Positions 62,301 through 64,000 of a stretch of DNA of 64,000 nt are shown here, piece after piece. The stretch covers positions 779,371 to 843,370 of the forward strand of contig NC_037592.1 of assembly GCF_003073045.1 (NCBI RefSeq), written 5' to 3'. This stretch comes from Pomacea canaliculata. Its lineage: Eukaryota > Mollusca > Gastropoda > Architaenioglossa > Ampullariidae. Each line of letters opens with the position of its first letter. Within the stretch, counting starts at the first letter, position 1. The position numbers were made by a program, and so were the translations under genes. Under the pieces are notes generated by a model. That model did not search any database, was not told the origin of the DNA, and saw only the letters and a program-made list of their open reading frames with translations.

Positions 62301-63153
62301 CATTGGACTCAGGTCCAGTTTAAAACAATGGGAGACCAGGCTGGCCAGTTCTGAACAGAAGAGTGCGTGTGGGTAACGCAGTGCAGCTGCCTAAGACTGT
62401 GGGGACGTACTATGGAGATACAGGCCCACCACCTTGAAGCAATCGATGCATGGGAGAATGTATGAGGATAATGCTGTGCTGCTGCCTGAGACAGGGGGGG
62501 ACACAATACAGCCAATGTGTGTGTCGCAAGTCAAATACAGGAACATCATAGAACACCGACCATCAGCTGAACCAGTGGTAGAGCATTTCTTCCAAGCGAG
62601 CGACTATGCCGATCTATGCTAAACCAGGCAAATTAAGAATATTTCCATTTTTAGTGATGGAAATAGATGGAGGAAAAAGACTATTCCAGACACTGAATGT
62701 TCTTTTACAGAAGATTGATCCTAGACTGGTGGTCTTGGTTCATTGCTGAACAATTTATACTTTGATGACTCAGGTGAAGAGCATTTAGCTGTTGGTTAAT
62801 GATATTTTGTGAATTGTTTTACTTATTGGTTATAGAATCTTAAATAAGCATTTAAAGCATAAACTCTCAAATACTAAAAACTATATTACTTTATCACATA
62901 AAATACATACAATGTTGAATTTATGAAACAAACTGAGAAACATCTTGAATTGTCCCTGGGGATCAATAAAGTTGTATTGCATCAGGGTGTACACAAATTT
63001 TATGGTGCATTGTGAGTGTACCTGGTGTAGTGTCTCAACTTACTTCAATCCTTGTTGTACAAACATCTATATCTGGAAAGTTGTGGCGATAGATTCTGTT
63101 TGCAGTGGTGTTGATATCCATGGCTTTTATCACCTCAAATGGGACACCGCTCT
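53323..63153 (-). CDS. TRDMT1: TRDMT1/DNMT2 tRNA (cytosine-5) methyltransferase, 8 exons in window, 5' end cut
   Basis: Exons (minus): 63153-63044, 61778-61630, 61226-61115, 60362-60255, 59756-59242, 57411-57354, 56335-56179 and 53429-53323. Phases match at every join and end in TAA; 1316 coding nt lie in the window. The first exon (ELYSGIGGMH motif I) is not found here and should lie right of 64000. TRDMT1 methylates C38 of tRNA-Asp and a few other tRNAs using S-adenosylmethionine. Seen: ESGVPFEV-KAMDINTTAN, MSPPCQPFTRVG with the catalytic Cys (motif IV), ENVKGFEVSETR (motif VI), SPLQFGIPNARLRYYLIAK (motif VIII), LDIVQPS-like MDIVQPSLKKTSCFTK, RYFTPREVANLL and VLGNSLNVHVV (motif X). Exon 5 (171 codons) has a long Cys/Ser/Glu-rich insert in the target-recognition region, making the protein longer than the 391-residue human one. 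An active enzyme is expected. Confidence 0.96.
53990..55440 (-). mobile_element. degraded LINE reverse transcriptase fragment in TRDMT1 last intron
   Basis: Minus-strand pieces: YRPIAPTLHRGKAFEMIIKN, LNHFCEANNILPLEQSGFRK and, further on, NIMIADLHKNVKHVKVKQFA and IQEDLHKIMKWFKCKGFKLS. These follow RT order (palm motifs, then thumb). Many frame breaks; clade not certain (Jockey or I type). Confidence 0.8.
57480..57760 (-). mobile_element. one or two SINE/LINE 3' tails
   Basis: Reading the minus strand, AAAGCGCTATATAAATTTCC followed by TTATTATTATT (about 57660-57700), and a weaker similar end at about 57500-57570, are the common SINE/LINE end type. 5' parts are not recognised. Confidence 0.5.
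58528..58930 (+). mobile_element. 3' end of a LINE, same family as 29711-30095
   Basis: Open over 119 codons: [35 protein letters not shown] and GRPRQMWRRSV are the well-known C-terminal region of an RTE/Nimbus-like or related non-LTR element. The 3' end (GCGGCCCTATGCTCCACTGG plus GGGCGAATAAGAACGAAGAA) matches the other copies. 5'-truncated, as usual for LINEs. Better preserved than the 29.7-kb copy. Confidence 0.88.
60745..61075 (+). mobile_element. weak SINE-like element with AT-rich tail
   Basis: TCTCTGGATGTGGTCTCTGTTTATAGGGCTG resembles the central block of the SINE at 50.4 kb. The right end, AAGTGCTAAATAAATATGCT followed by TTATTATTATTG, is a typical tail. Diverged. Confidence 0.45.
62050..62985. 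repeat. unclassified GC-richer insertion-like block and a LINE-type tail in a TRDMT1 intron
   Basis: 62080-62620 is GC-richer than its surroundings and contains an internal imperfect duplication (CAGCTGCCTAAGACTGTGGG versus TGCTGCCTGAGACAGGGGGG). 62940-62985 has CCTGGGGATCAATAAAGTTG plus TATTG, a common LINE/SINE 3' end. No coding family recognised. Confidence 0.4.
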
Positions 63154-64000
63154 CTGAAAATAAATGTTTTATGCAAATTATTCAGTGGTTTCAATGGGTA
63201 CAGAAAAGTGTGAAACTGAATTAAGTCCTAATCAAACTTCACATTTAATTCAAAAACACCAATAATCTAGACTGGACCAAGACCAAATGGTTCTGGTGTT
63301 CTTCCATTTCATTTTCAGGCTACCAACAGTGACACCTACATCACAGACATACATCTACATCAATCAGGATGAATTTTCCGGGTTAAATTCTCAAACAAGG
63401 CCCTGGTCAAGCAGGTTTTCAGTTTCACCAGCAAGAAGAGCAGACAATGTGAGCTTTTGCTTCGACTGAGGTACAAAATCTCTAGCCATATGGTCTGTTA
63501 TGTTTTTGGTTTATTAGATCCAAGTAATGGGAAGAGGAGGTCGATGATTTCTTTCAAAAAAGAAAAAAAATAAGAAAGTTATTCTAAAACTTATCAAAAG
63601 TATACTCTTAATATTAAGAATTCTGGATATTGACAGTCAAAGGGCTCACCAAGACCTGACAGTCTAAAATTTTGTATAAGTTTATTGATCTGCAGGGCTT
63701 CTGCTAAGGCTAAATTCTTTGGGGTCCCAGGGACCCCTTCTTCAGATTTTTAAGTCTTTGAAAATTGACGAAAATTGAAGGGGTCCTCCAAACTTTTAAT
63801 GCGTACTGTACGCAATTTTTTGCGTAAACAGAAGCCCTGGATCTGGGAAGACTGTCAGCCATTTGAGATACACGTCAATGTCTAAATAGTCTCTCAACAG
63901 GCTTGATAAAATGAACATATGGAAGGGGCAGGAATCTGCTTCTTTGGGCTGATTATCTGAATCTGTTGGAAATTGTGCATGTTTTTTTGTGCTGTGATGT
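63154..64000. other. part of the TRDMT1 first intron; exon 1 not found
   Basis: A search on the minus strand for the GIGGMH motif found nothing before the right edge. Apart from the MITE, nothing is recognised; a plus-strand open frame at 63287-63469 has no family resemblance. Confidence 0.55.
63693..63839. mobile_element. 147-bp MITE with perfect 11-bp terminal inverted repeats
   Basis: Begins CAGGGCTTCTG and ends CAGAAGCCCTG. The 6-bp GATCTG occurs on both sides (63687-63692 and 63840-63845). Internally it has paired GGGGTCC blocks. Too short to code. Superfamily not certain: the ends look hAT-like but the apparent duplication is 6 rather than 8 bp. Confidence 0.8.

Noticed and set aside
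63287-63469. Plus-strand frame with a preceding TTTCAG, possible exon
   Set aside because: No recognisable family and no partner exon in the window; lies in a TRDMT1 intron.

Overview
The window is eukaryotic nuclear DNA, most likely from a lophotrochozoan and probably a gastropod-type mollusc. Genes are split into short GT-AG exons. Introns hold Jockey/CR1-like LINE pieces, tRNA-derived SINEs and hAT-type MITEs. One gene encodes a small secreted PAN plus Cys-rich protein of a kind common in molluscs. Species assignment is inference. Base composition and repeat style change near 18.6-19.9 kb: the left part is GC-richer and full of minisatellites, the right part is AT-rich with long introns and dispersed transposon fragments.

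Left part (0-12.6 kb): a complete animal-type de novo vitamin B6 (pyridoxal 5'-phosphate) synthase pair in head-to-head orientation. pdxT (SNO/PDX2, glutaminase subunit) runs on the minus strand in three coding exons, 2948 to 279. pdxS (SNZ/PDX1, synthase subunit) runs on the plus strand in eight coding exons, 5803 to 12211. All exon phases close and both proteins keep their catalytic residues. The two products are expected to assemble into one PLP synthase, in which PdxT hydrolyses glutamine and passes ammonia to PdxS. Minisatellites fill the shared 5' region and most introns, and two of them carry copies of the adjoining 5' splice site.

13.9-17.5 kb: a three-exon minus-strand gene for a 242-residue secreted protein (signal peptide, PAN/Apple-like module, EB/EGF-like Cys module, second PAN-like module). 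Its second intron holds a 20-copy 30-bp minisatellite and a broken Ty3/Gypsy fossil. 18.6-24.5 kb has no recognisable coding exon.

24.5-49.9 kb: a complete delta-catenin/p120-catenin family gene on the minus strand, with 23 coding exons and 1281 codons. It has a short conserved N-terminal segment, a long Tyr/Pro/Gly-rich disordered region, an armadillo-repeat domain and a C-terminal DSWV PDZ ligand. 49.9-53.3 kb is intergenic, with minisatellites, a SINE and a cytochrome P450 pseudogene. 53.3-63.2 kb holds eight exons of TRDMT1 (DNMT2, tRNA cytosine-5 methyltransferase) on the minus strand; its first exon lies beyond the right edge.

Exon boundaries were chosen by reading splice sites and requiring phase continuity plus family similarity. 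No alignment or transcript data were used.
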